This document shows positions 18,224-25,473 of a stretch of 64,000 bases of DNA, one piece after another (the first letter of the stretch is position 1; every line of letters starts with the position of its first letter). This stretch comes from Vibrio splendidus (GTDB lineage: Bacteria; Pseudomonadota; Gammaproteobacteria; Enterobacterales; Vibrionaceae): NCBI RefSeq assembly GCF_001557875.1, contig NZ_LNRF01000001.1:930001-994000 (forward strand), written 5' to 3'. Under the pieces are notes generated by a model, which was not told where the DNA came from, did no database searches, and saw nothing but the letters and a program-made list of their open reading frames with translations. The translations under genes and the position numbers were made by a program.

Positions 18224-18877
18224 ATGTCAGGTCTTAGCGAATCAGCGAAGTTGGTTAAAGATGCGCTAGCAAGCCGCGGATTAGAGACACCAATGAGTCC
18301 TAATCAGGTTAGCCGAGAAGAGAAAAAGGAACGAATCGAACACCATATGCGTGAGATTCTCACTCTCCTTGAACTTGATCTTACGGATGATAGCCTGGAA
18401 GAAACACCGCAACGTATTGCTAAAATGTACGTGGACGAGATTTTCTCAGGTCTGGATTACGCCAATTTCCCTAAAATCACCGTAATTGAAAACAAGATGG
18501 GCGTTCGTGAGATGGTACGTGTAAAAGATATTACCGTGACCAGTACTTGTGAACATCACCTTGTAACCATCGATGGTAAGACTGCTGTAGCTTATATCCC
18601 GCGAGGAAAGATTATTGGTCTTTCAAAGATCAACCGTATTGTTCGATTCTTTGCTCAGCGCCCACAAGTTCAAGAGCGCATGACTCAGCAGATCCTTGTT
18701 GCATTGCAAACGCTACTCGAAACCGATGACGTTGCTGTAACCATGGACGCGGTTCACTACTGCGTGAAATCTCGCGGTGTTATGGACGCAACTAGCGAAA
18801 CGACGACAACCGCATTGGGTGGTATCTTCAGATCAAACCCAGCAACGCGCCACGAATTCTTACACGGCCTACGTTAA
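18224..18877 (+). CDS. folE: GTP cyclohydrolase I
   Basis: 217 residues from ATG 18224, preceded by AGAGGAAG; an in-frame start at 18152 would add a leader without homology. The zinc ligands are in STCEHH and HYCVKSRG, and the active-site segments [25 protein letters not shown] and [10 protein letters not shown] are intact. It converts GTP to dihydroneopterin triphosphate, the first step of folate synthesis. It is divergent from moeA, with both promoters in the 216-nt spacer, and followed by its own terminator. Confidence 0.95.
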   Translation: MSGLSESAKLVKDALASRGLETPMSPNQVSREEKKERIEHHMREILTLLELDLTDDSLEETPQRIAKMYVDEIFSGLDYANFPKITVIENKMGVREMVRVKDITVTSTCEHHLVTIDGKTAVAYIPRGKIIGLSKINRIVRFFAQRPQVQERMTQQILVALQTLLETDDVAVTMDAVHYCVKSRGVMDATSETTTTALGGIFRSNPATRHEFLHGLR

Positions 18878-18941
18878 TACGTTTCGTTATTGGATGAACG
18901 CGATTTAGCCTCTGTAAATTGATGTTCGTTGAAAATATTCT

Positions 18942-18968
18942 AAGCCTCGCTTTCTGCGGGGCTTTTTT
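18942..18968 (+). terminator. Intrinsic terminator of folE
   Basis: 9-bp stem with one G-U pair (AAGCCTCGC at 18942-18950 with GCGGGGCTT at 18956-18964), loop TTTCT, then TTTT. It lies 65 nt after the folE stop. Confidence 0.88.
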
Positions 18969-18990
18969 ACGCCTGTAATGACTACGAATG

Positions 18991-19032
18991 TCGTCATTTC
19001 CTAGAGTGAATAATGAGCGAGTAGGGAATCTG
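18991..19032. repeat. Short intergenic repeat, copy A
   Basis: About 42 nt with imperfect terminal inverted repeats (ATTTCCTA at the left end, TAGGGAAT at the right). It aligns over its length with the copy at 19203-19245. It lies in the 350-nt gene-free stretch between folE and the next gene. It looks like a small non-coding dispersed element with hairpin potential. Confidence 0.6.
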
Positions 19033-19202
19033 TTGAACTGTGTGGTTTCTGACTTGATATGAGATCTCTGATTCAGTCATTCCTCCTTCTCGAGGATGAC
19101 GAAGAGTGTGGGGGAATTAGCTCAATAGTATTTCACCTAAAGCGGTTTTTGTTCCTGTTCCTGTCTAGGCAAACCGAAACGTTGAATCTCAGTAACACGA
19201 GT

Positions 19203-19245
19203 CCGTCATTCCCTAAAGTGAGGAACGAACGTAATAGGGAATCTC
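19203..19245. repeat. Short intergenic repeat, copy B
   Basis: Second copy of the element at 18991-19032, in the same orientation. It has perfect 8-bp terminal inverted repeats (ATTCCCTA and TAGGGAAT) around a GAACGAACG-like centre. Between the two copies lies a third, smaller dyad (GTCATTCCTCC ... GAGGATGAC, about 19076-19100). No gene is evident in 18969-19318. Confidence 0.6.
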
Positions 19246-19318
19246 TGGCGGCTAAGTAGAATAAGTACGCTCTATAAAAATATAGAGCGTAACTAGAGTT
19301 GATCGCTAGTGGGAATGC

Positions 19319-19972
19319 TTAAGAAAGGTTAAACAAACGCTTTAAGTGGTGAACAATACCTGACGGTTTGTTCTCTGCTTGGTAGATGTTCAAGCCATCA
19401 TAGAAGCTCGCCATGAACTCCACTCGGATCTCATCGTCTGAGCTTCGTAATAAGCGAGACAACAGTGTAGCGGCTACAGCTGCATGATCATTGGCTAGGC
19501 TGTAATCCATACCGAGTCGTCCTTGAATGAACAACCACAAATGAGTCACTAATTTTAACTGTTGAGCGTTAGAGTTTTGAAACTTGTCGCAGTGCTCAGT
19601 GCCTACTGTGTTATCGAATACATTTTGCATCGCTTCATTCGCTTCTTTATTGCTTTCAAAGCGATAGCTTGCATCGATATGTACCTTGGTTAGCAAGCCA
19701 AGCAACGTCTGACGTGCAGAGTTGTCCGGCTTGTTTTCGCAGGCGTGTTTAAACAAAGCGTGGTTTTCATCAATAAATGACGACAGCTCTTTCTCGTAGC
19801 CTGTCGAGAGCGCTTTTACTGAATCTAAACCTGCTTCTTTTAAACACTGGTGAAGTTTGGTTCTAGCTTGTTGTTTCGCTTTGATGTCTTGCTGCGCGTC
19901 GGCTTGCTGCTTGGCTTCTTCTAGCTGGCTAGCTTCTGTCTGCGAACTATTCGGGGTTGGACGCTCAGTCAT
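19319..19972 (-). CDS. Conserved-looking protein of unknown function, coupled to yaeQ
   Basis: 217 residues, cytoplasmic. The first 50 residues are Gln/Ala/Lys-rich and probably coiled coil (EEAKQQADAQQDIKAKQQAR). The remainder is predicted helical, with two cysteines (HQCLKEAG and KHACENK) and a well-ordered C-terminal part (LVTHLWLFIQGRLGMDYSLANDH). I recognise no family. It overlaps the end of yaeQ by 8 nt on the same strand, so the two are translationally coupled and may act together. Confidence 0.7.
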   Translation of the reverse strand: MTERPTPNSSQTEASQLEEAKQQADAQQDIKAKQQARTKLHQCLKEAGLDSVKALSTGYEKELSSFIDENHALFKHACENKPDNSARQTLLGLLTKVHIDASYRFESNKEANEAMQNVFDNTVGTEHCDKFQNSNAQQLKLVTHLWLFIQGRLGMDYSLANDHAAVAATLLSRLLRSSDDEIRVEFMASFYDGLNIYQAENKPSGIVHHLKRLFNLS

Positions 19973-20504
19973 TACTCTGTAGCTCTTCCCACGTTACTTC
20001 CGCAGATTGCGTGTCGCTGTTAACGAAAGCAGAGTTGCCTGTCAGCATCACTGAAAGATCCATCGTACGTTGCGTCATTGCTGCTAGCTGCTCAATACCA
20101 TCGTTGTCTAGACGAACGATTTGAGCTTTTAGGTAACCGAATTTACCTTTGTTCTGTTCCCACCAAACGTTCGATTTAGTGTTGAAGCTGAATACACGCA
20201 CTGATTTAGATAGGCGAGTTGCCTTCTTAACGCGTTCTGGATCGGGTTCGCCCACATCAACCCACTCTAGGATTTGATCATCTAACGACTTCTGCCATAA
20301 ATCGGGTTCTTCAATGCTAGACAACCCTTTAGTGAACTCAAGTTCAGGTGATGCATTGATACAGAAAGCCATGATTCGAGCCATCATTCGCTGTTCCGTT
20401 TCAGAAGGGTGTTGTGCAACCGTTAGATTAAAAGAGTCGTAATAGTCGCGATTCATATCGGTTAAAGAGATACGAAACTTGTAGATTGTGGGTTTAAGAG
20501 CCAT
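19965..20504 (-). CDS. yaeQ: YaeQ family protein
   Basis: 179 residues against 181 for E. coli YaeQ. The start MALKPTIYKF, the segment AQHPSETEQRMMARIMAF, the FTKGLSSIEEPDLW region, and the motif WVDVGEPDPERVKKATRLS are characteristic. YaeQ has a PD-(D/E)XK nuclease-like fold and was once proposed to substitute for RfaH; its real function is unsettled. It overlaps the unknown gene downstream by 8 nt. Confidence 0.92.
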   Translation of the reverse strand: MALKPTIYKFRISLTDMNRDYYDSFNLTVAQHPSETEQRMMARIMAFCINASPELEFTKGLSSIEEPDLWQKSLDDQILEWVDVGEPDPERVKKATRLSKSVRVFSFNTKSNVWWEQNKGKFGYLKAQIVRLDNDGIEQLAAMTQRTMDLSVMLTGNSAFVNSDTQSAEVTWEELQSND

Positions 20505-20570
20505 TGAGAGGGTGTCTTAGGTAGAAATAGTGAAGGGGAATATTACCTTAAATCTCTGAATAGCGGGTAA

Positions 20571-20600
20571 AAAAATAGCCAGCAGAGGCTGGCTATTTTT
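20571..20600. terminator. Terminator between the cold-shock gene and yaeQ
   Basis: Perfect 13-bp stem (AAAAATAGCCAGC at 20571-20583 with GCTGGCTATTTTT at 20588-20600), loop AGAG, with A/T runs at both ends. It ends the cold-shock gene transcript on the minus strand, 21 nt after its stop. Confidence 0.92.
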
Positions 20601-20621
20601 AGAAAGCTTTAAAATACTAAA

Positions 20622-20831
20622 TTAAAGTACTTTGATGCTGTCAGCTTGTGGGCCTTTTTGACCTTGAGATACTACGAACTCAACTTTTTGTCCTTCAGCA
20701 AGAGTTTTGAAGCCTTCGCCTGTGATAGCTGAGAAGTGTGCGAATACGTCTGGACCGTTTTCTTGTTGAATGAAGCCGAAGCCTTTAGTTTCGTTGAACC
20801 ATTTTACTGTACCAGTAACTGTGTTAGACAT
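20622..20831 (-). CDS. CspA-family cold-shock protein
   Basis: 69 residues, a single cold-shock domain. RNP1 reads KGFGFI (with [14 protein letters not shown]) and RNP2 reads VFAHF. The C-terminus [10 protein letters not shown] is typical. It binds single-stranded RNA/DNA and acts as an RNA chaperone. Which paralogue it is cannot be fixed. The 5' flank is AT-rich and long, compatible with a structured cold-shock leader, but no defined element is visible. Confidence 0.95.
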   Translation of the reverse strand: MSNTVTGTVKWFNETKGFGFIQQENGPDVFAHFSAITGEGFKTLAEGQKVEFVVSQGQKGPQADSIKVL

Positions 20832-21279
20832 GATGATATCCTAAAATTAAATTTTTATTTTGAGCCAATTGTGGCACTGATAGCGTGGAAAAGTTTATTG
20901 CTATTGCGTACAACACAACGGGGTTACTAGTAATCCAACGAAATGTTTATATACAAAGAACTTTCTTTCTAGCCGAGATGAAGTCTAAATTAAATCAGGG
21001 GATAGTCAATCGAATCCATAGTGAAAGGTTTCAGAAACTTGGGGGTAGTCAAACTTTGCATTCCTTAAATATCATGTAGTTACAGTTGTATGGTGATTTG
21101 TTGTCGTTTTTGTGAAAAAGGTGGTCGAAATTGATGACGAATTTGGAGTAATTGCACTGTTTTGGCGCATTCATTTTTGCAAATTAAAAGCCGCTAATTG
21201 GGTCTTGAGCCCACTTTTTACGGCTTATATCTATAGATTTCGTTGTAAGGGAAATGTCTTTACGTGAACGATGTCTAGA
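20832..21279. other. Intergenic region upstream of the cold-shock gene
   Basis: 448 nt. It should contain the promoter and 5' leader of the cold-shock gene (leftward) and the 3' end of the dehydrogenase gene. Just before the dehydrogenase stop there is a GTCTTGAGCC-rich stretch but no convincing hairpin with a T-run. No small gene is supported. Confidence 0.45.
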
Positions 21280-22371
21280 CTACTTTTTCAAGCGGTAAAG
21301 GTTGCCATTATCAGTGCTGAAGAAGATGTCACCATTTGGTGAAGTTTCGATGTCTCTTATCCTCTCGCCTAAATCTTCTAAAATGCGTTCTTCTTCGATT
21401 ACCTCACCTTGTTTATTGACTGTCACAATATTGATATGAGTAAGTTTAAGCGCGCCAGCCAGTAGCTTTCCTTTCAAATCTGGATATTTGTCACCTTGGT
21501 AGACGATCAAGCTCCCCGGTGCGATTGAAGGAACATAGACTTTTTTAGGCGCTTCAATGCCATCTTTGGTTTTAGACTCGCCAACGCTGATAGGGCCCCA
21601 ATACTCTTTTCCGTGTGATGTGACTGGCCACCCGTAGTTAGCACCTGCTTTTATTAGGTTGATTTCATCACCACCACGTGGCCCATGTTCAATCGACCAA
21701 AGCTTTTGAGTTGGGAAATCATAGAAAAGCCCTTGTGGGTTGCGATGACCATAACTCCAAATCTCGTCGAGAATCTTGTCGTTATCTGTGAAGGGGTTAT
21801 CGCTTGGTGTGCTTCCATCGGCATTTAATCGCAATATTGAGCCAGCGTGAGTCATGGTGTTTTGGCCGTTGTCTCGATCACCGCGATCACCAATTGAAAA
21901 GTAAAGGTGGCTCTCATCAAAGGTGATACGGCTACCAAAGTGACGCCCTGTGTCTGTTCTAGATTTTGACACAAACACGTCTGTCCAATTGGTGACTTCA
22001 TTATTGCTGTAATTAGCAGAAGCCAGTGTCGTTACGCCTTCACCATCGACGTCTTTACTGTAAGTGACGTAAAACTTTCCGTTTTCAAAAGGGGAGAGTG
22101 CGATATCCAATAATCCACCTTGGCCTTTCGCCCATACATTGGGCAGCCTGAACAGTGTGTTTTGATCGCCTGTTTTTAAATCGACATGTTTAATGACGCC
22201 TGCTTTCTCTGTGACTAACATGGACTTATCGTTGACATAAGCCAGTCCCCAAGGGATCACGAGTCCGTCGGTGATCTTCTCGGCTTGCCAGGCGAAGGCC
22301 GCCGCTGAGGCAATAGGACCGGACACAACAAGTGCCAAAGCAGAGCATAGAATGCGGTGATAAGTGTTCAT
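21280..22371 (-). CDS. PQQ-dependent aldose sugar dehydrogenase (YliI/Asd-like)
   Basis: 363 residues with a Sec signal peptide (ending about ASAAAFA), a six-bladed beta-propeller of the soluble glucose dehydrogenase type. Signature segments are IPWGLAYV, KGQGGLLDIALSP, TGRHFGSRITF with the catalytic-type His, GDRGDRDN for calcium, YGHRNPQGL and EHGPRGGDEINLI. The E. coli homologue YliI oxidises aldoses in the periplasm with PQQ as cofactor. No PQQ biosynthesis genes lie nearby. The gene stands alone; a promoter upstream is not obvious. Confidence 0.88.
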   Translation of the reverse strand: MNTYHRILCSALALVVSGPIASAAAFAWQAEKITDGLVIPWGLAYVNDKSMLVTEKAGVIKHVDLKTGDQNTLFRLPNVWAKGQGGLLDIALSPFENGKFYVTYSKDVDGEGVTTLASANYSNNEVTNWTDVFVSKSRTDTGRHFGSRITFDESHLYFSIGDRGDRDNGQNTMTHAGSILRLNADGSTPSDNPFTDNDKILDEIWSYGHRNPQGLFYDFPTQKLWSIEHGPRGGDEINLIKAGANYGWPVTSHGKEYWGPISVGESKTKDGIEAPKKVYVPSIAPGSLIVYQGDKYPDLKGKLLAGALKLTHINIVTVNKQGEVIEEERILEDLGERIRDIETSPNGDIFFSTDNGNLYRLKK

Positions 22372-22515
22372 TGAAGTCTCTTGATTTCATGAGGTGGTAT
22401 TAGTGTAGCTTGTGTTGATTTAAGTTTAAGGAAACATTTACTCTGTTTTCACTCGTTATGCTGGTGAGTTATCCAAAGAATGAGTACCTCATTCACTTAA
22501 CTTTGATTCTTCGGG

Positions 22516-23301
22516 TTACTCGCAGACAACGGCGACCTTTTCGCTTGCTGCTGTCTTAGCTGGAGCTGGATGATCGATCAGTCGGATAGGGGATTCATAC
22601 AGTGCAGACAAAGCCTGTTCATCGAGTAACTTATCGGCGCTGCCTTCAAATGCAATCTGACCTTTCTTCAGAGCAACGATGTGCGTCGCGTAGCGCAGTG
22701 CAAGGTTCAAGTCGTGCAGAATCACGATAACGCCAACGTTTTCATTTTTGTTCAGTTCAGACAATAAACTCATCAGTTGGAATTGGTGATGAACATCCAA
22801 TGCAGAAGTCGGTTCATCAAGGATCAATACCGGTGACTGTTGAGCCAGCAACATAGAGACCCACGCTCGTTGACGTTCACCACCAGATAAGTCATCCGCT
22901 AATGCTTGTGAGAATTCAGTAACACCGGTTCTTTCCATTGCTTGTCGGATGATCGACTTATCTTCTGAATTCCAACGACCTAACGCGCCTCTCCATGGGA
23001 AACGCCCTAAACGAACCAGCTCTTCCACCGTTAAGCCAGCAGAAGCAGGGAGCTTTTGTGGCAAATACGCAATCTTCTTGGCTAAGTCTTTGCTTTTTAG
23101 TGAAGAAAGAGAAGTGCCGTCCAGTTCAACGCTACCATGATCCGGTGACATCTGCCCTGATAGCAAATTAACGAGTGTAGATTTACCTGAACCATTATGG
23201 CCAAGAACGACAGTCAGTTCATTGGTCGGAATCGCAAGGTCTTCAATTGAGAGAATGGTTCGTTCATCACGAACAATTTTGATGTTTGAAAGCTGAAACA
23301 T
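22516..23301 (-). CDS. fhuC: Ferric-hydroxamate ABC transporter ATPase FhuC
   Basis: 261 residues. Walker A GHNGSGKSTL, Q-loop PQKLPAS, signature LSGGERQRAW, Walker B LILDEPTSALD and the switch His in ILHDLNLALRYA are all intact. It belongs to the FepC/FhuC family of siderophore importer ATPases. It lies on the opposite strand from fhuD-fhuB, downstream of the fhuF-like gene, and presumably powers the double-length FhuB permease encoded at 28641-30635. Confidence 0.9.
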   Translation of the reverse strand: MFQLSNIKIVRDERTILSIEDLAIPTNELTVVLGHNGSGKSTLVNLLSGQMSPDHGSVELDGTSLSSLKSKDLAKKIAYLPQKLPASAGLTVEELVRLGRFPWRGALGRWNSEDKSIIRQAMERTGVTEFSQALADDLSGGERQRAWVSMLLAQQSPVLILDEPTSALDVHHQFQLMSLLSELNKNENVGVIVILHDLNLALRYATHIVALKKGQIAFEGSADKLLDEQALSALYESPIRLIDHPAPAKTAASEKVAVVCE

Positions 23302-23316
23302 GTCAGTCCTATGTTT

Positions 23317-23361
23317 AGACCAATAAAACGCTTAATGAAATCAAACATACTTTATTGGTCT
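23317..23361. repeat. 11-bp inverted repeat between fhuF and fhuC
   Basis: Perfect inverted repeat AGACCAATAAA (23317-23327) and TTTATTGGTCT (23351-23361), with a 23-nt loop. It sits in the 76-nt gap between fhuF and fhuC. No T-run follows in the direction of these genes, so it is not a normal terminator; it could be an mRNA processing or stabilising hairpin, or an operator. Confidence 0.6.
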
Positions 23362-23377
23362 TTAAAAATAGAGGGTG

Positions 23378-24139
23378 TTATTGAGCCAGTTTTTTGTTGT
23401 CAGGGTGTCTAGGGCAATCTTCGCAATACTTTCCCGAATCGCATTTGTAAACTAAGCAACAGCTGACTCTAATCAGTTTAAGCATTCCTGAATCGGCATC
23501 GACCTTGAGGCTGTCTAAGTGACTTTCAGGTAATTGGCATGCTTCTAACCAAAGCTTAGCTTGTGCTGTGATGTAGTCGTTGGTCAGGCTCGGTTCATGC
23601 TGCTGCAATTTGATCAAACTGCCTAACAGTAGATCCGCCAGCAAATGGTTAGTAAAACCAGGGCGGATGCGTGTCCATTCACTTATTTGGCTGCGATAAA
23701 ACTCAGTGAGTGCAAGTATGGCTTCGCCAGCTTTAGGTATCAACTCCTCAGGTGAACCGTGTTGATGGTCACCATTGAAGAAGCGATACCCTGTCACAAA
23801 CTCTTTGTACCTAAACTGACCGATATTCTTGATATCTGGCAATGAGTGAAGGCCGTAGATAGATACGAAGGTCACATAGATAGGCTGCCAGCAAACTAGA
23901 TCCCAAGTTCGCGTCAACCAATACGCTTTTCCTGCTTCAGAATGATTTTCCGCTAAGCCATCGTAAACGCGTTTGATCTCGATATGGCTTTTATCGTTTG
24001 TCATTGCGATGCTTTTGCTGCTCAGAGAGCCATAACTTCCACTTAGATAAGGCGTTATTTGTTTTGAGTAAGCGAAGATTTTCTGGTGCAGGGAGGGGGC
24101 TCTGCGACGAGTGGCAATATTGTGCAGCTGGGAAAGCAT
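23378..24139 (-). CDS. fhuF: FhuF-like siderophore ferric-iron reductase
   Basis: 253 residues. The C-terminus carries the FhuF [2Fe-2S] signature: Cys227-Cys228, ten residues, Cys239, two residues, Cys242, followed by CPRHPD. The middle (LLADLLLGSLIKLQQ) is typical of the family. FhuF reduces ferric iron bound to hydroxamate siderophores in the cytoplasm so that it is released. An internal ATG (MTNDKSHIEIKRVYDG) is an alternative start. A Fur-box candidate (24152-24170) lies directly upstream. The gene precedes fhuC, consistent with an iron-regulated unit. Confidence 0.85.
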   Translation of the reverse strand: MLSQLHNIATRRRAPSLHQKIFAYSKQITPYLSGSYGSLSSKSIAMTNDKSHIEIKRVYDGLAENHSEAGKAYWLTRTWDLVCWQPIYVTFVSIYGLHSLPDIKNIGQFRYKEFVTGYRFFNGDHQHGSPEELIPKAGEAILALTEFYRSQISEWTRIRPGFTNHLLADLLLGSLIKLQQHEPSLTNDYITAQAKLWLEACQLPESHLDSLKVDADSGMLKLIRVSCCLVYKCDSGKYCEDCPRHPDNKKLAQ

Positions 24140-24151
24140 TTTAAACCATTA

Positions 24152-24170
24152 AATGAGAATCAGTTGCGTT
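24152..24170 (-). promoter_or_regulatory. Candidate Fur box upstream of fhuF
   Basis: AATGAGAATCAGTTGCGTT matches 13 of the 16 defined positions of the 19-bp Fur consensus AATGANAATNATTNTCATT. The left half-site is perfect and the right is degenerate. It lies 12 nt from the fhuF start, where Fur would block transcription. Confidence 0.5.
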
Positions 24171-24358
24171 ATCATAGCGAACCTCATTGACGATAACCAT
24201 ACAAAATGGTGCATCTCTTCAGAGAACTCTTGGTTTGAAAAATTTATAAATTGAATGCGCCTTGGCCATTATTAAGTGATAAAAGTCGCTTTAAATGTTA
24301 AAAAGTATTCCTGTATAGACTTAATTGTTACCACTATCGAGATTATAAAAGCGTGACT

Positions 24359-25267
24359 ATGAACACTCCTGCATTTGACCGCATCAGCCGCGTATTGGCT
24401 TATATCCATGCGAACCTTAGTTCGGCACTATCGCTAGAAGATATTGCGAAACAGAGCTGTTGGTCTCGCTGGCAGCTGCAAAGAGTGTTTCAAGCGGAAA
24501 CAGGGCTTACTGTGGCCAACTATGTGAGAGAACTAAAGTTAAGTCAGGCGGCTGAAGAGTTGCTTGATGGGAAAGAGCGTGTCATTGATGTTGCACTTGG
24601 TCTTGGGTTCAATTCAGAGATTAGCTTTAGTCGTTCGTTTAAACAGATGTTTGGGGCAAGCCCAAGCCAATATAGAAAAGCGGGCAAAAGAGTAGGGCTA
24701 AGAAAGCCGATACAAGTGTCTGAAACTGTCAGCGCAGAAGAAAAAGGCGCTCTGAGTTTTGTTGAAGTTCGTATTGACGAAAGAGAGTCTTTCCTTGTTA
24801 AAGGCATAACATCAGAAATCAGCGGCTTGTTTTCGCTGACGCAAGATTTTGCACAAAAAGTCCCTCAGTTATGGTCACGCTTGGAAAGTGAGGTGAGTTT
24901 GCCCGATGACAACGCACTGCAGTTTATTGGTGTTATCGATCTCACTCAGTCATGCTTCGACGGGACTAACATTCATTATTGGGCAGGTGTCGAGCTTGAT
25001 GACGAAGTTTCAATTCCGCAACTACCAAGTCTAATTTCTGAAAAGTTAAAAGTGCTGACTATCCCCAAGCAAACCTATGCCGTGGTGAAGCATTGCGGGC
25101 CTATAGAGAACCTGCGATATACCTTGAGTTGGTTTGTTCTTAATTGGTTACCGAGTTCGGGTTATCGCGGTGTCGATGGCTATGAACTCGAAGTGTACCC
25201 ATTTGGCTATCAAGCTCACGCCTCTGACGCTGAGATGGAGTATTGGGTTCCTATTATTAAATCGTAG
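24359..25267 (+). CDS. AraC-family regulator with GyrI-like ligand domain
   Basis: 302 residues from ATG 24359 (an in-frame GTG at 24353 is possible). Unlike most AraC proteins, the double helix-turn-helix is at the N-terminus (about 8-105: LSLEDIAKQSCWSRWQLQRVFQAETG and VIDVALGLGFNSEISFSRSFKQMFGASPSQYRK). The C-terminal half (about 140-300) resembles the GyrI-like effector domain of Rob. Position between fhuF and the siderophore receptor suggests it senses a ligand, perhaps the siderophore, and controls this locus; this is inference from context. Confidence 0.85.
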   Translation: MNTPAFDRISRVLAYIHANLSSALSLEDIAKQSCWSRWQLQRVFQAETGLTVANYVRELKLSQAAEELLDGKERVIDVALGLGFNSEISFSRSFKQMFGASPSQYRKAGKRVGLRKPIQVSETVSAEEKGALSFVEVRIDERESFLVKGITSEISGLFSLTQDFAQKVPQLWSRLESEVSLPDDNALQFIGVIDLTQSCFDGTNIHYWAGVELDDEVSIPQLPSLISEKLKVLTIPKQTYAVVKHCGPIENLRYTLSWFVLNWLPSSGYRGVDGYELEVYPFGYQAHASDAEMEYWVPIIKS

Positions 25268-25426
25268 TCATATCCTCGTCATTCCCTTCCTAGCAAAGCC
25301 TTGCTACTGATAAGGTAAATTGTGCTTTTAATCAGCAATTGACCTGATTCCATTGAAAATAGGCCAAGTTCTTTGTGAGTTTGCACCAAATTGTTAATTA
25401 TCCCATTCATAGATACATACAATGCA

Positions 25427-25445
25427 AATGAGATTTATTATTATT
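25427..25445 (+). promoter_or_regulatory. Fur box upstream of the siderophore receptor
   Basis: AATGAGATTTATTATTATT matches 14 of the 16 defined positions of the 19-bp Fur consensus (AATGANAATNATTNTCATT). It lies 28 nt before the receptor start codon, within a very AT-rich promoter region. Iron-dependent repression is expected. Confidence 0.65.
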
Positions 25446-25473
25446 TATATTAAGCATTGGTACCGAGGGAATC

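Noticed and set aside
19059..19259. Open frame of 66 codons between folE and the next gene
   Set aside because: It spans the intergenic repeat elements and has no ribosome-binding site or protein-like composition.
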